In this document: positions 54,752-63,550 of the stretch, in pieces
Layout of the letters: every line of letters begins with the position of its first letter
How positions within the stretch are numbered: the first letter of the stretch is position 1
Origin: UBA1413 sp037447215
GTDB lineage: Bacteria > Bacteroidota > Bacteroidia > Bacteroidales > Prolixibacteraceae
DNA: 64,000 bases
Assembly: GCA_037447215.1 (NCBI GenBank)
Contig: JBBIHB010000004.1
Location: 1-64,000 of the forward strand
Direction: 5' to 3'
Translations under genes and position numbers: made by a program
The notes under the pieces: model-generated
Told to the model about the DNA's origin: nothing
Databases searched by the model: none
The model's input: the letters and a program-made list of their open reading frames with translations, nothing else

Positions 54752-55711
54752 CTATTCAGGTAAAAGCCACGATTCCGATTCTTTCCCCCGCAAATAGGTT
54801 TCGATATGCCTTCCCACCTTGGCTTCGTAAAGGTCGCTTACGGTGAGGATGATACCCGTTTCAAGAACATTCCCGAACGACTCGTTTGTAACCGTACCGA
54901 ATGTTTTCATTGATGGTGAAAGGTTCATATATGCATTGAACAGTGGGGGAATATTTTCTCCATAATTCCTGACACTTTGCGAAAGAATTTTATAATCTTC
55001 CTTGTAATCGTTTCCAATAAAAATTTCGGCCATTTTTTCCATGTCGATTCCAAAATCCACCGGATTTTTGGGATAGACCAGATTCTCGCGGTCACGGAAA
55101 TATTTCATGAAAAAATATTGAATCAGGTTACGGGCTTCGGTATGAAAGTGGGTGTACATGGTCACTTTCCCGAAGAAATATTTTATTTCAGGGTGGTCAA
55201 CAGTTAGTGCGCCGAGCCCATCCCAAAGGTTATCGAGGGCAAACAGCGCCTTAGCTCCTGCTTTGCTCGACTGATAATCGGGCTGGACAAACGACCGGCC
55301 AAGTTCGAGGGTATAAGGAATATATTCTTTACAGAATTTTTCGGAAAAATGGAACAGGTGTGAAGTTGCCAGAATTATGTGTCCGTTCTCGTCGCGCGAA
55401 GCTTCGCTGCATAGCATATAACGGTAACCACCCAATATTTCTTCGGCATCCGGGTCCCACACAATTAATTGCCGGTATGGGTTATCGGCAACATCCAGGT
55501 CATCAATATCGATGGCTTTGCCCGTACCACCACCTGCATCCCTGAAGGACAATTCCCTGAGACGCCCGATCTCTTGCATAACTGCCGGTGAATCATGATG
55601 GGTTATCACATAAATCTCATTCCCACCTTTGTTGGTTTTTCGTAAAAATCTTTCCGGTGACAACTCCCGCTTAATTACCTCCCTTGTAACCGGTGATAGT
55701 AATTCTTCCAT
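54752..55711 (-). CDS. glsB: GNAT-type N-acyltransferase, GlsB-like (glycine lipid synthesis)
   Basis: The 319-residue protein is a GNAT-superfamily acyltransferase of the OlsB/GlsB type, with blocks LRELSFRDAGGGTGKAIDID, YRQLIVWDPDAEEILGGYRY, PYTLELGRSFVQPDYQ and IKYFFGKVTMYTHFHTEARN. In Bacteroides thetaiotaomicron the related GlsB N-acylates glycine with a 3-hydroxy fatty acid, and the partner GlsA adds a second acyl chain. Here a GlsA-like gene lies directly upstream, which supports the assignment. The residues after about 240 have no clear match beyond the family. Confidence 0.8.
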   Translation of the reverse strand: MEELLSPVTREVIKRELSPERFLRKTNKGGNEIYVITHHDSPAVMQEIGRLRELSFRDAGGGTGKAIDIDDLDVADNPYRQLIVWDPDAEEILGGYRYMLCSEASRDENGHIILATSHLFHFSEKFCKEYIPYTLELGRSFVQPDYQSSKAGAKALFALDNLWDGLGALTVDHPEIKYFFGKVTMYTHFHTEARNLIQYFFMKYFRDRENLVYPKNPVDFGIDMEKMAEIFIGNDYKEDYKILSQSVRNYGENIPPLFNAYMNLSPSMKTFGTVTNESFGNVLETGIILTVSDLYEAKVGRHIETYLRGKESESWLLPE

Positions 55712-55740
55712 TTTATTCCAACTATATATAATAAAGGTTA

Positions 55741-55748
55741 CAAAAATA
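55741..55748 (-). promoter_or_regulatory. -7 box before glsB
   Basis: On the minus strand TATTTTTG matches TAnnTTTG and lies 29 bases before the ATG at 55711. It sits in the 72-base gap between glsA and glsB, so glsB could be transcribed independently. Confidence 0.35.
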
Positions 55749-55783
55749 ACGAATAATTGACCGCAATGATGAATGTGATCCCA

Positions 55784-56635
55784 TTAATTTTCGGGATTCA
55801 AAAGAACGGGTAATTCATACACCCTGTCTTTCACCCAGGCTGCCCACCCGGGGTAACTTCTCGATTTATCGAACGTTTGCCATGGAATGGGTTTGCCAAA
55901 ATATAACTGCACCGTTTTTTTACGGTGCCGGTAAGTTTCGTCGGGGAGCAAAAACATTTCGAGGTTCCAGCCGATCTTTAAAATGCTACGAATCCTGGCA
56001 AGCCAATAAAAACGGTTCGAATTCCTTCCTCCAATAAAAACCGGGATTACATCACGCTTATACTGAACCGATTTGACAATAAAATGTTTCTGCCATGGCA
56101 AATCCATTACCTTTCCTTTAATTTTCCTTGAAGCAAAACCCGATGGAAATATCAGTATCTGTTCACCCGTTTCATAGGTTTTTGCAAGCAAAGCTGCTGC
56201 TTCGCGCGTATTGCCCCCATGTTTGTTTACCGGCACAAACACAGGCTTGAGATTTGGTATTGTCATCAACACATCGTTTACCAGAAATTTAAATTCCCCC
56301 AAACGCTGGTGCACATGTTTCATCAACAATAACGAATCGAAACCTCCTAGCGGATGATTGCTTGCAAAAATAAAACTCCCTTTGTGGGGAATATTTTCAA
56401 TTCCGAACACCTGTTCGGTTACTTCAAAATCTTTGATGGCAGCTTCAACAAACTCGACCCCACGGAGATGCCCATATGTGAGCATAAAGTTGTTCATAAA
56501 ATCGAGGCGCATGATCCGGTGAATCATCCGGAAAATAACCCCGGGTATAATTCTTGCCAGCCTGGGATTCTTCTCATTTATCAGTTTCTTTACATCAAAA
56601 GGGGTAAAGTCGTTCTGCCCTTGCTTTTCTTCCAT
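55784..56635 (-). CDS. glsA: 1-acylglycerol-3-phosphate-type O-acyltransferase, GlsA-like
   Basis: The 283-residue protein is a PlsC-superfamily acyltransferase. The catalytic motif is NHPLGGFD (His94 and Asp100, spacing HX5D rather than the common HX4D), and a FPSGFASRKIKG block around residue 180 matches the phosphate/acyl-binding motif. In the glycine-lipid pathway GlsA esterifies the hydroxyl of the N-acylated amino acid made by GlsB, which is encoded next. Membrane association is likely through amphipathic segments; no full membrane helix is obvious. Confidence 0.82.
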   Translation of the reverse strand: MEEKQGQNDFTPFDVKKLINEKNPRLARIIPGVIFRMIHRIMRLDFMNNFMLTYGHLRGVEFVEAAIKDFEVTEQVFGIENIPHKGSFIFASNHPLGGFDSLLLMKHVHQRLGEFKFLVNDVLMTIPNLKPVFVPVNKHGGNTREAAALLAKTYETGEQILIFPSGFASRKIKGKVMDLPWQKHFIVKSVQYKRDVIPVFIGGRNSNRFYWLARIRSILKIGWNLEMFLLPDETYRHRKKTVQLYFGKPIPWQTFDKSRSYPGWAAWVKDRVYELPVLLNPEN

Positions 56636-56981
56636 GAGAATTTTTGTTATTCCGGTTTTTTTCGGGAAACAAAAATAACATCCAAATCAAATTTTCAAAT
56701 TTCTGCGATAAAAATCTTGACAATTATTGCTTTAAATCGAATCTTTAACTACCAAATAATGAGTTATTAACCACCTATTTGTTAACCATATAAATTTATG
56801 TATTATACTGATTGTTTGATAATTAACAAATTTATTCTATAATCACACCCTTCGTTTTTAACATTATTTCAACAATTTTTAAACAGATATTCAGTTCATA
56901 AGTGGTGGAATAATTTGGAATAAAATGTAACAAAGTGGAATAAAAGTTATATTTTTATCTTCTGAAATTAAGTATGAGCTG
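56636..56981. other. Regulatory intergenic region upstream of the dcw cluster
   Basis: An AT-rich region between divergent glsA and mraZ. It contains the TGGAA repeat array (56906-56945) and a weak -7-like TATATTTT at about 56949. No small gene is supported. Confidence 0.55.
56906..56945 (+). promoter_or_regulatory. 10-bp-phased TGGAA repeats, likely MraZ operator
   Basis: TGGAA at 56906, 56916 and 56936, with TGTAA at 56926, gives four units of exactly 10 bases. MraZ rings bind direct repeats of the TGGGN type separated by five bases in other bacteria, so the same period directly upstream of mraZ points to autoregulation. The core here would be TGGAA. Confidence 0.7.
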
Positions 56982-57449
56982 ATGATACGATTCTCTGCCA
57001 GATATAATGCATTGATTGACGACAAGGGAAGGGTTGTGCTTCCTGCGCCGTTCAAAAAAGCTATGGGCGAACTGGCCGAAGAACCGTTGGTGATTGAAAA
57101 GGATATCTATAAAGAATGCCTGAACATTTTCCCTGAGCGTTACTGGAACCAGCGCATTGAGATGATTGAGCGTCAGTTGAACCAGTTCGACGAAGCCGAC
57201 GATGACTTGCTGGCTGATCTGTATGAGAATTATACCACCGTAGGCATGGCTCCCAATGGCCGGATCAACATCCCTGCCGATTTTATGGAACATGCGGGCA
57301 TTATACGCGATGTGGTTTTTGTAGGCAAGGGAAAGTCGATCAGGATGTGGGATGAAGCAAAATACAAGGAAAGCAAGGAAAATCGCCGTCCTTTGCGAGA
57401 TGCATTCAGGTCGAGGCTAGGCAATAACCCGGAAAACAGTGAAGCATGA
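56982..57449 (+). CDS. mraZ: Transcriptional regulator MraZ
   Basis: MraZ is the first gene of the division and cell-wall cluster and represses it in characterised bacteria. The 155-residue protein has two SpoVT-AbrB-like half domains: DDKGRVVLPAPFKKAM (about 12-27) and APNGRINIPADFMEHA (about 85-100). The start at ATG 56982 is forced, since an ATG nine bases upstream runs into a stop. Its TGA overlaps the ATG of rsmH in an ATGA junction. The TGGAA array lies 37 bases upstream. Confidence 0.95.
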   Translation: MIRFSARYNALIDDKGRVVLPAPFKKAMGELAEEPLVIEKDIYKECLNIFPERYWNQRIEMIERQLNQFDEADDDLLADLYENYTTVGMAPNGRINIPADFMEHAGIIRDVVFVGKGKSIRMWDEAKYKESKENRRPLRDAFRSRLGNNPENSEA

Positions 57450-58360
57450 ACCAGTACCACATACCCGTAATGCTGAAACAATGCATCGAAGGCCTGAACA
57501 TCAGGCCCGATGGTGTTTATGTGGATGCCACTTTCGGAGGTGGCGGCCATGCCCGTGAAATTGTCGCCCAACTCAAAACCGGACGTTTATATGCTTTCGA
57601 CCAGGATGAAGATGCTTTGCAGAATGTATATGATGATGAGCGGTTGGTTTTTATTCGGTCAAATTTCAGGTATATCCGCAACTTTCTGCGTTACAATTCT
57701 GTTGAACAAGTTGATGGGATTCTGGCAGACCTTGGCGTATCATCGCACGATTTCGACCAGCCCGAACGTGGATTTTCGTTCCGCTATGATGCCCCTCTCG
57801 ATATGCGGATGAACCGGGAAGGCTCACTCACGGCTGCCGATATAATCAATCAATACGATCACGATAAACTAACCACCCTATTCCACGATTATGGTGAAAT
57901 CAAACAAGCAGGCAGGCTTGCTTCGGCTATAATAACCGCCCGTGAATCAGAGCTTTTGAGCACAACTGAAAAATTGTTAAATGCCATCAAACACCTGGTG
58001 CCCAGAGCAATTGAAAAAAAATACCTGGCTCAGGTTTTTCAGTCCCTCCGTATGGAAGTGAACGATGAAACTGGCGCACTGCGCGAATTCCTGACAAATT
58101 CCCTGACCCTCCTTAAACCGGGAGGGAGGCTGGTAGTTTTGACCTATCACAGCATTGAAGACAGGTTGGTGAAAAATTTTCTGAAATCGGGAAATTTTGA
58201 GGGTAATGTAAAACAGGATTTCTATGGAAATTTTATAACCCCTTTTGAATTGATCAACCGGAGAGTCATGGTGCCCGATGAAGCTGAAGTCATTGAAAAT
58301 CCGCGATCGAGGAGTGCAAAGCTGCGGGTAGCAGAAAAAAAGGAGGTGTCACATGGTTAA
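57446..58360 (+). CDS. rsmH: 16S rRNA (cytosine1402-N4)-methyltransferase
   Basis: RsmH methylates C1402 in the decoding centre of 16S rRNA. The 304-residue protein starts with YHIPVMLKQCIEGL and has the SAM motif YVDATFGGGGHAREI, GILADLGVSSHDFDQPERGF, FQSLRMEVNDETGALREFL and the C-terminal LTYHSIEDRLVKNFL. All conserved segments are present and length is normal. It overlaps mraZ by four bases and the ftsL-like gene by eight, implying translational coupling. Confidence 0.96.
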   Translation: MNQYHIPVMLKQCIEGLNIRPDGVYVDATFGGGGHAREIVAQLKTGRLYAFDQDEDALQNVYDDERLVFIRSNFRYIRNFLRYNSVEQVDGILADLGVSSHDFDQPERGFSFRYDAPLDMRMNREGSLTAADIINQYDHDKLTTLFHDYGEIKQAGRLASAIITARESELLSTTEKLLNAIKHLVPRAIEKKYLAQVFQSLRMEVNDETGALREFLTNSLTLLKPGGRLVVLTYHSIEDRLVKNFLKSGNFEGNVKQDFYGNFITPFELINRRVMVPDEAEVIENPRSRSAKLRVAEKKEVSHG

Positions 58361-58715
58361 AAAAGTCGAAAACGGAGCAAAAAAGAAACCAGGTGTCAGC
58401 TCATTCCTGAGAGGTACCATACTAACTGATGAACGGGTTACCCGCCAGTTCCCATTTATTATATTCCTTGTGATACTTGGCTTACTGATGATTACCAACC
58501 GTTACCGCTCAGAAAAGGTAATCCGCCAGATAGAAATCTTACAGGACAGCATCGACGACCTGCGTTCGCAGTCGGTAACCAATTCGGCAAACCTTATGCA
58601 CATGAGTAAATTGTCAGATGTCACAAACCGGACCCGGCAGGCAGGATTGAGGCTCGAAGAGCCTTTGCTCCCCCCGCGGCAAATTGAGGTGAAAAAACTG
58701 AAAAAAGAGAAATGA
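58353..58715 (+). CDS. FtsL-like division protein
   Basis: The 120-residue protein has a basic cytoplasmic N-terminus (about 30 residues), one membrane helix (FPFIIFLVILGLLMITNRY, about 33-52) and a periplasmic segment with heptad-like hydrophobics (IRQIEILQDSIDDLRSQSVT). This topology and the position between rsmH and ftsI identify it as the FtsL-type component of the divisome, although sequence similarity to enterobacterial FtsL is too weak to see. It joins ftsI through an ATGA overlap. Confidence 0.82.
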   Translation: MVKKVENGAKKKPGVSSFLRGTILTDERVTRQFPFIIFLVILGLLMITNRYRSEKVIRQIEILQDSIDDLRSQSVTNSANLMHMSKLSDVTNRTRQAGLRLEEPLLPPRQIEVKKLKKEK

Positions 58716-60829
58716 ACATACGTAACACCATACTTGCACGTTTGGCCATTATCTATTTTCTGATGATGACTTTAGGGATATTAATGATCCTGAAACTGAT
58801 TACCATTCAGAACCTGAAAAACGACAAATGGCAGAATATTGCCAAAAACCTAAAAAACAACACGGTAGTTATTGAACCCAACAGGGGCAATATTTGTGAT
58901 CGCGAAGGCAATGTACTGGCAACATCGGTCCCGGGTTATTTTATCCGGCTTGACATGGGTGCCCAGGGTGTTAAACGGGTTTATCATCAGGAAAGCGATT
59001 CACTTGCATACAGGCTTTCTGCATTTTTCAGGGATAAACCCGCATCGGAATACAAAAGGCAGATGGATGCCGCTTTCAGGAATGGGACACGGGGTTTTAT
59101 GCTTACGCCCCGCAAAATTGATTACAACGAATTACAGGAAATCAAGCAGTTTCCTATTCTTCGGAGGGGCACTTTTGGTGGGGGCCGTATCATTGAACAG
59201 GAAAACAGGCGGGTGCTTCCATTGGGCAAACTGGCTGCCCGCACCATAGGTACCCTGAACAAAGGGGTCAATGGGGGAATACATGGGGACATCGGTAATA
59301 CCGGGATAGAAGGTGCTTTTGAAAACTACCTGAAAGGGAAAGAGGGTATCGGATACCGCCAGAACTTATCAGGGCGTTGGGTGAGCCGTACCGAAATTGA
59401 ACCCCGTGATGGTATGGATGTAATTACCACAATTGATGCCAAATATCAGGATATAACCGAGAGTGCCCTCGAAAGGCAATTATTGTCGAGCAATGCCGAT
59501 TGGGGTACCGCAATCCTGATGGAAGTAAAAACAGGTGAAGTAAAGGCCATAGCCAACTTAGGCCGGGTATCGCCCGGATATTACGACGAGATTTACAATT
59601 ATGCTCTAGGCCATGCCGGCAATTACGAACCCGGTTCAACATTCAAACTGATTTCATTGATGGTAGCCCTCGATCACGGAGTGGTTGATACCAGCGACGT
59701 AATTGATACCGGAAACGGAATCTGGCAATACCGTGGACGGACAATATATGACAGCGACTATAAGTATGGCGGGCATGGACCGATAACCGTCAGGGAAGTA
59801 TTCGAAAAATCGTCGAATGTGGGATTTGCCAAAATGATTACGTCAAACTATAATAAAAATCCGCGTGAATATATTGACCGGATCGTCAGTATGGGGATTA
59901 CCATGCCGCTCAACCTCGAAGTGAAAGGCGAGGGGGTTCCCTATTTCAAATACCCCGGTGATAAAGACTGGTGGGGTACCACCCTGGCCTGGATGTCGTA
60001 TGGATACGAAAGTAAAATGACCCCTTTACAGATTTTGACTGTTTACAATGCAGTTGCCAACAACGGAAAAATGGTAAAACCCCGCTTTATAAGGGAAATA
60101 CAGGACCGGGGTGAAGTTGTGAAACGGATGAAAACCGAAGTGATTAATCCCCAGATTGTGTCGCGGGAAACCATACGGAAAGCACAATCCCTCCTCGAAG
60201 GGGTTTGCGAAAATGGCACCGGGAAATCGATACAAAGCAAATTGTTCAAAATTGCAGGAAAAACAGGAACTGCACAGATTGCTTCAAGCCAGGGTGGTTA
60301 TGCCAAAGGTCTGTACCTGGCTTCGTTCGCCGGGTATTTTCCGGCCGACAATCCTGTTTATTCGATGATAGTTGTGGTGAATAAACCTCAGGGTGCATAT
60401 TATGGGGGTGCAGTGGCAGGGCCGGTATTCAAGGAAGTAGCCGAAAAGATCTATTCCATGAACATGGTACCCAATGATTTTCCCGAAGAATCAAAAGTGT
60501 ATGCTGTAGTGCCCGAGGCAAAAAGCGGTCTTTCGCACGATCTGGTCAAAGTGCTGAAAACCTTTGATGTAGATATCGCTAGCCGGAAACCTTCGACGAT
60601 GGTTGCCAAAGCTATCACAGGCGAGGAATCGGTTACACTTGAAGAATTTGAAATAACAGGCGAAAAAGTACCCGATGTAAGGGGAATGGCTCCTTCGGAT
60701 GCAGTTTATCTACTTGAAAATGCAGGATTAAACGTGCGTATTTCAGGAGTTGGAAAAGTGCGTAGCCAATCGGTTGCCCCAGGGTCAAAATTCGTTCAGG
60801 GACAATCCATAACCTTAATATTAGGCTGA
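58712..60829 (+). CDS. ftsI: Penicillin-binding protein 2/FtsI-type transpeptidase with PASTA domain
   Basis: This class B penicillin-binding protein cross-links septal peptidoglycan. The 705-residue sequence has an N-terminal anchor helix (AIIYFLMMTLGILMILKLI), a dimerisation domain with PNRGNICDREGNVLA, and the transpeptidase domain with the active Ser309 in EPGSTFKLISLM, the SSN motif in FEKSSNVGFAKM and the KTG motif in GKTGTAQIA. A C-terminal PASTA domain (KVPDVRGMAPSDAVYLLENA) makes it resemble SpoVD, as is usual in Bacteroidota. murE follows two bases after the stop. Confidence 0.94.
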   Translation: MNIRNTILARLAIIYFLMMTLGILMILKLITIQNLKNDKWQNIAKNLKNNTVVIEPNRGNICDREGNVLATSVPGYFIRLDMGAQGVKRVYHQESDSLAYRLSAFFRDKPASEYKRQMDAAFRNGTRGFMLTPRKIDYNELQEIKQFPILRRGTFGGGRIIEQENRRVLPLGKLAARTIGTLNKGVNGGIHGDIGNTGIEGAFENYLKGKEGIGYRQNLSGRWVSRTEIEPRDGMDVITTIDAKYQDITESALERQLLSSNADWGTAILMEVKTGEVKAIANLGRVSPGYYDEIYNYALGHAGNYEPGSTFKLISLMVALDHGVVDTSDVIDTGNGIWQYRGRTIYDSDYKYGGHGPITVREVFEKSSNVGFAKMITSNYNKNPREYIDRIVSMGITMPLNLEVKGEGVPYFKYPGDKDWWGTTLAWMSYGYESKMTPLQILTVYNAVANNGKMVKPRFIREIQDRGEVVKRMKTEVINPQIVSRETIRKAQSLLEGVCENGTGKSIQSKLFKIAGKTGTAQIASSQGGYAKGLYLASFAGYFPADNPVYSMIVVVNKPQGAYYGGAVAGPVFKEVAEKIYSMNMVPNDFPEESKVYAVVPEAKSGLSHDLVKVLKTFDVDIASRKPSTMVAKAITGEESVTLEEFEITGEKVPDVRGMAPSDAVYLLENAGLNVRISGVGKVRSQSVAPGSKFVQGQSITLILG

Positions 60830-60831
60830 AA

Positions 60832-62286
60832 ATGAAGAAATGGGCTGAACTGAAACCAAAAACCGGTATTATTGAAACAATTGGAAGCGAGGATGTTCCT
60901 ATAAATGGTTTGGCCTTCGATTCACGAAAAATTGGAGCCGGGTACCTGTTTGTAGCTCAAAAAGGAACACATACCGACGGGCATCATTATATTCAGACAG
61001 CTACACAGAAAGGTGCAACAGTTATTGTCTGTGAATCGTTTCCCGATATCATAGAAGGCCATATTTTATATGTCAGGTCTGCTGATGCCGGCATAGCCCT
61101 GGGGCAGATTGCCGCAGCCTGGTTCAATCACCCATCGTCGAAAATAAAAGTTACGGGCGTTACTGGAACCAACGGAAAAACCAGCATTGCTACCTTGCTC
61201 TACAGGTTATTCCGAAAACTGGGATACAAAGCAGGTTTGATTTCAACCATTTCGACCATTGTGGATCAGGTTGAAGAACCTTCGACCCACACCACGCCCG
61301 ATGCCCTCCGTATTCAGGAATTGCTCGCTGAAATGGTTGAGGCAGGCTGTGAATATTGTTTTATGGAAGTCAGTTCACATTCAGTAGTGCAAAACCGAAT
61401 TGAAGGAATTGATTTTACCGGGGGAATTTTTACCAATCTGACCCATGATCATCTTGATTATCATAAAACTTTTGCCGATTATCTGAAAGCAAAAAAAGGG
61501 TTTTTCGACAGGTTGTCGCCAAAGGCTTTCGCAATAATCAATATTGACGATAAGAATGGTAGGGTAATGGTGCAAAACTGCCCGGCAACAATAGTGACCT
61601 GCTCCACACGTTCAATGGCCGATTTTCGTTGCAAAGTCCTCGAAAGCCATTTCGACGGAATGCTGCTCAACCTCGATGGGAAGGAAATCTGGACACACTT
61701 TGTCGGCAAATTCAATGCAGCTAACCTGCTAGCTGTTTATGCCACAGCGCTGCAATTGGGGCAGGCCAGTGATGAGGTTCTTCAGGTAATCAGCGAGCTT
61801 TCCCCTGTTGCCGGAAGGTTTGATGCCATTCGCAGCCTCGATGGCAAAATGGCCATAGTGGATTATGCCCACACACCCGATGCACTCAAAAATGTATTGT
61901 TGGCCATTTCTGAAATCCGTTCCGGCAACGAAAAAGTGATTACTGTAGTGGGGGCCGGTGGTGACCGTGACCGCACCAAACGACCCGAAATGGCCAAAGA
62001 AGCCCTTCTTGGCAGCGACCTGGTTATCCTGACATCCGACAATCCACGCACTGAGGATCCTGAAGCGATTATACGCGAGATGGAGGCTGGGGTATCAAAT
62101 GCAGGCAAGAAAGTACTATCGATAACCAACCGGCGCGAAGCTATCAAAACAGCAATTTACCTGTCGTCGCCTGGTGATATTATTCTTATTGCAGGCAAAG
62201 GGCACGAAAATTATCAGGAAATACATGGTGTGAAATACCATTTCGACGACAAAGAGGTGGTGAGGGAATTTTTCGGCATTGAATAA
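60832..62286 (+). CDS. murE: UDP-N-acetylmuramoyl-L-alanyl-D-glutamate--2,6-diaminopimelate ligase
   Basis: MurE adds the third residue to the peptidoglycan stem peptide with ATP. The 484-residue protein shows the Mur ligase features: LAFDSRKIGAGYLFVAQKG near the N-terminus, P-loop VTGVTGTNGKTSIATLL (about 107-123), the central FTNLTHDHLDYHKTFADYL block and VVGAGGDRDRTKRPEM. The motif DNPRTEDP near residue 402 is the hallmark of enzymes that add meso-diaminopimelate rather than lysine, predicting DAP-type peptidoglycan. Confidence 0.96.
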   Translation: MKKWAELKPKTGIIETIGSEDVPINGLAFDSRKIGAGYLFVAQKGTHTDGHHYIQTATQKGATVIVCESFPDIIEGHILYVRSADAGIALGQIAAAWFNHPSSKIKVTGVTGTNGKTSIATLLYRLFRKLGYKAGLISTISTIVDQVEEPSTHTTPDALRIQELLAEMVEAGCEYCFMEVSSHSVVQNRIEGIDFTGGIFTNLTHDHLDYHKTFADYLKAKKGFFDRLSPKAFAIINIDDKNGRVMVQNCPATIVTCSTRSMADFRCKVLESHFDGMLLNLDGKEIWTHFVGKFNAANLLAVYATALQLGQASDEVLQVISELSPVAGRFDAIRSLDGKMAIVDYAHTPDALKNVLLAISEIRSGNEKVITVVGAGGDRDRTKRPEMAKEALLGSDLVILTSDNPRTEDPEAIIREMEAGVSNAGKKVLSITNRREAIKTAIYLSSPGDIILIAGKGHENYQEIHGVKYHFDDKEVVREFFGIE

Positions 62287-62297
62287 AATATTGCACA

Positions 62298-63548
62298 ATG
62301 ATATACTATTTGTACGAATGGATGAAAGACTGGAATATCCCCGGAATAGGGATGGTACAGTATATATCATTCCGGTCGGGGGCAGCCATAATTTTGTCGC
62401 TTTTCATTGCCACTGCATTCGGTAAAAAACTGATCAGGTTCCTTCAGCGAAAGCAGATAGGCGAAGAAGTCCGCGATTTAGGCCTCGAAGGGCAATTGCA
62501 AAAAAAAGGAACCCCAACCATGGGTGGCCTCATAATCCTGGGGGCAATTATTATTCCCACAATATTATTTGCCAATCTTTCGAATATCTACATCCAACTT
62601 ATGCTGCTTACCACTATTTGGCTTGGCTTTATTGGATTCCTCGACGACTACATTAAGGTTTTCAAAAAGAATAAAAAAGGCCTGGCCGGCAGGTTTAAAA
62701 TTCTTGGACAGGTAAGCCTTGGGATTATGGTGGTAGCCGCGCTGATGGTCAGCGACGATGTCCTTGTTCGCGAAACCCTGAAGTCGAGGTCCGGGGAAGA
62801 CCTCAAGGAACTGTACATTAATCCCGAATCGGGTCAACAGGAGGTTCGAGTGGTTACACACGAAATAAAATCGACCAAAACCACCATTCCGTTTATCAAG
62901 CAAAACGAATTTGACTATGCCTGGCTGGTAGGATTCACAGGTAAACATTCATCCTGGTTACGTTGGATTGTGTATGCCATTGCAGTTATCCTGATCATTA
63001 CAGCAGTTTCGAATGCAGCCAACCTGACTGATGGTCTCGACGGGCTTGCTACCGGCACATCGGCCATTAGTGGAGCAACACTTGGTATCCTGGCATATGT
63101 GAGTGGTAACGTGATTTATGCCAACTACCTTAACATTATGTATATTCCCTATGCAGGCGAACTTGCAGTTTTTATTGCTGCTTTTATCGGGGCAACTGTC
63201 GGATTTCTCTGGTACAACTCCTATCCTGCGCAGGTTTTTATGGGCGACACCGGCAGCCTCGCCCTTGGTGGGATTCTGGCAGTGTTTTCAGTAATTATCC
63301 GGAAAGAGATCATGATCCCACTGTTTTGCGGAATTTTTCTGATCGAAAACCTGAGTGTGGTGTTGCAAGTGTCCTACTTCAAATATACAAAACGTAAATA
63401 TGGTGAAGGTCGGCGCATATTTTTGATGAGCCCCATTCATCACCATTACCAATTGAAGGGCATTCCCGAAGCAAAAATTGTTACCCGATTCTGGATTGTG
63501 GGGATCATTCTCGCAGTTTTCTCCATAGTAACCCTAAAAATCAGGTAA
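62298..63548 (+). CDS. mraY: Phospho-N-acetylmuramoyl-pentapeptide transferase
   Basis: MraY makes lipid I by transferring phospho-MurNAc-pentapeptide to undecaprenyl phosphate in the inner membrane. The 416-residue polytopic protein has KKGTPTMGGLIIL, FLDDYIKVFKKNKKGLAGRF (catalytic aspartates), NAANLTDGLDGLATG, FMGDTGSLALGG and SPIHHHYQLKGI. An extended loop with a charged stretch (ELYINPESGQQEVRVVTHEI region, about 170-200) between the early helices is the usual Bacteroidota insertion that makes it longer than the approximately 360-residue Escherichia coli enzyme. Confidence 0.96.
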   Translation: MIYYLYEWMKDWNIPGIGMVQYISFRSGAAIILSLFIATAFGKKLIRFLQRKQIGEEVRDLGLEGQLQKKGTPTMGGLIILGAIIIPTILFANLSNIYIQLMLLTTIWLGFIGFLDDYIKVFKKNKKGLAGRFKILGQVSLGIMVVAALMVSDDVLVRETLKSRSGEDLKELYINPESGQQEVRVVTHEIKSTKTTIPFIKQNEFDYAWLVGFTGKHSSWLRWIVYAIAVILIITAVSNAANLTDGLDGLATGTSAISGATLGILAYVSGNVIYANYLNIMYIPYAGELAVFIAAFIGATVGFLWYNSYPAQVFMGDTGSLALGGILAVFSVIIRKEIMIPLFCGIFLIENLSVVLQVSYFKYTKRKYGEGRRIFLMSPIHHHYQLKGIPEAKIVTRFWIVGIILAVFSIVTLKIR

Positions 63549-63550
63549 AC

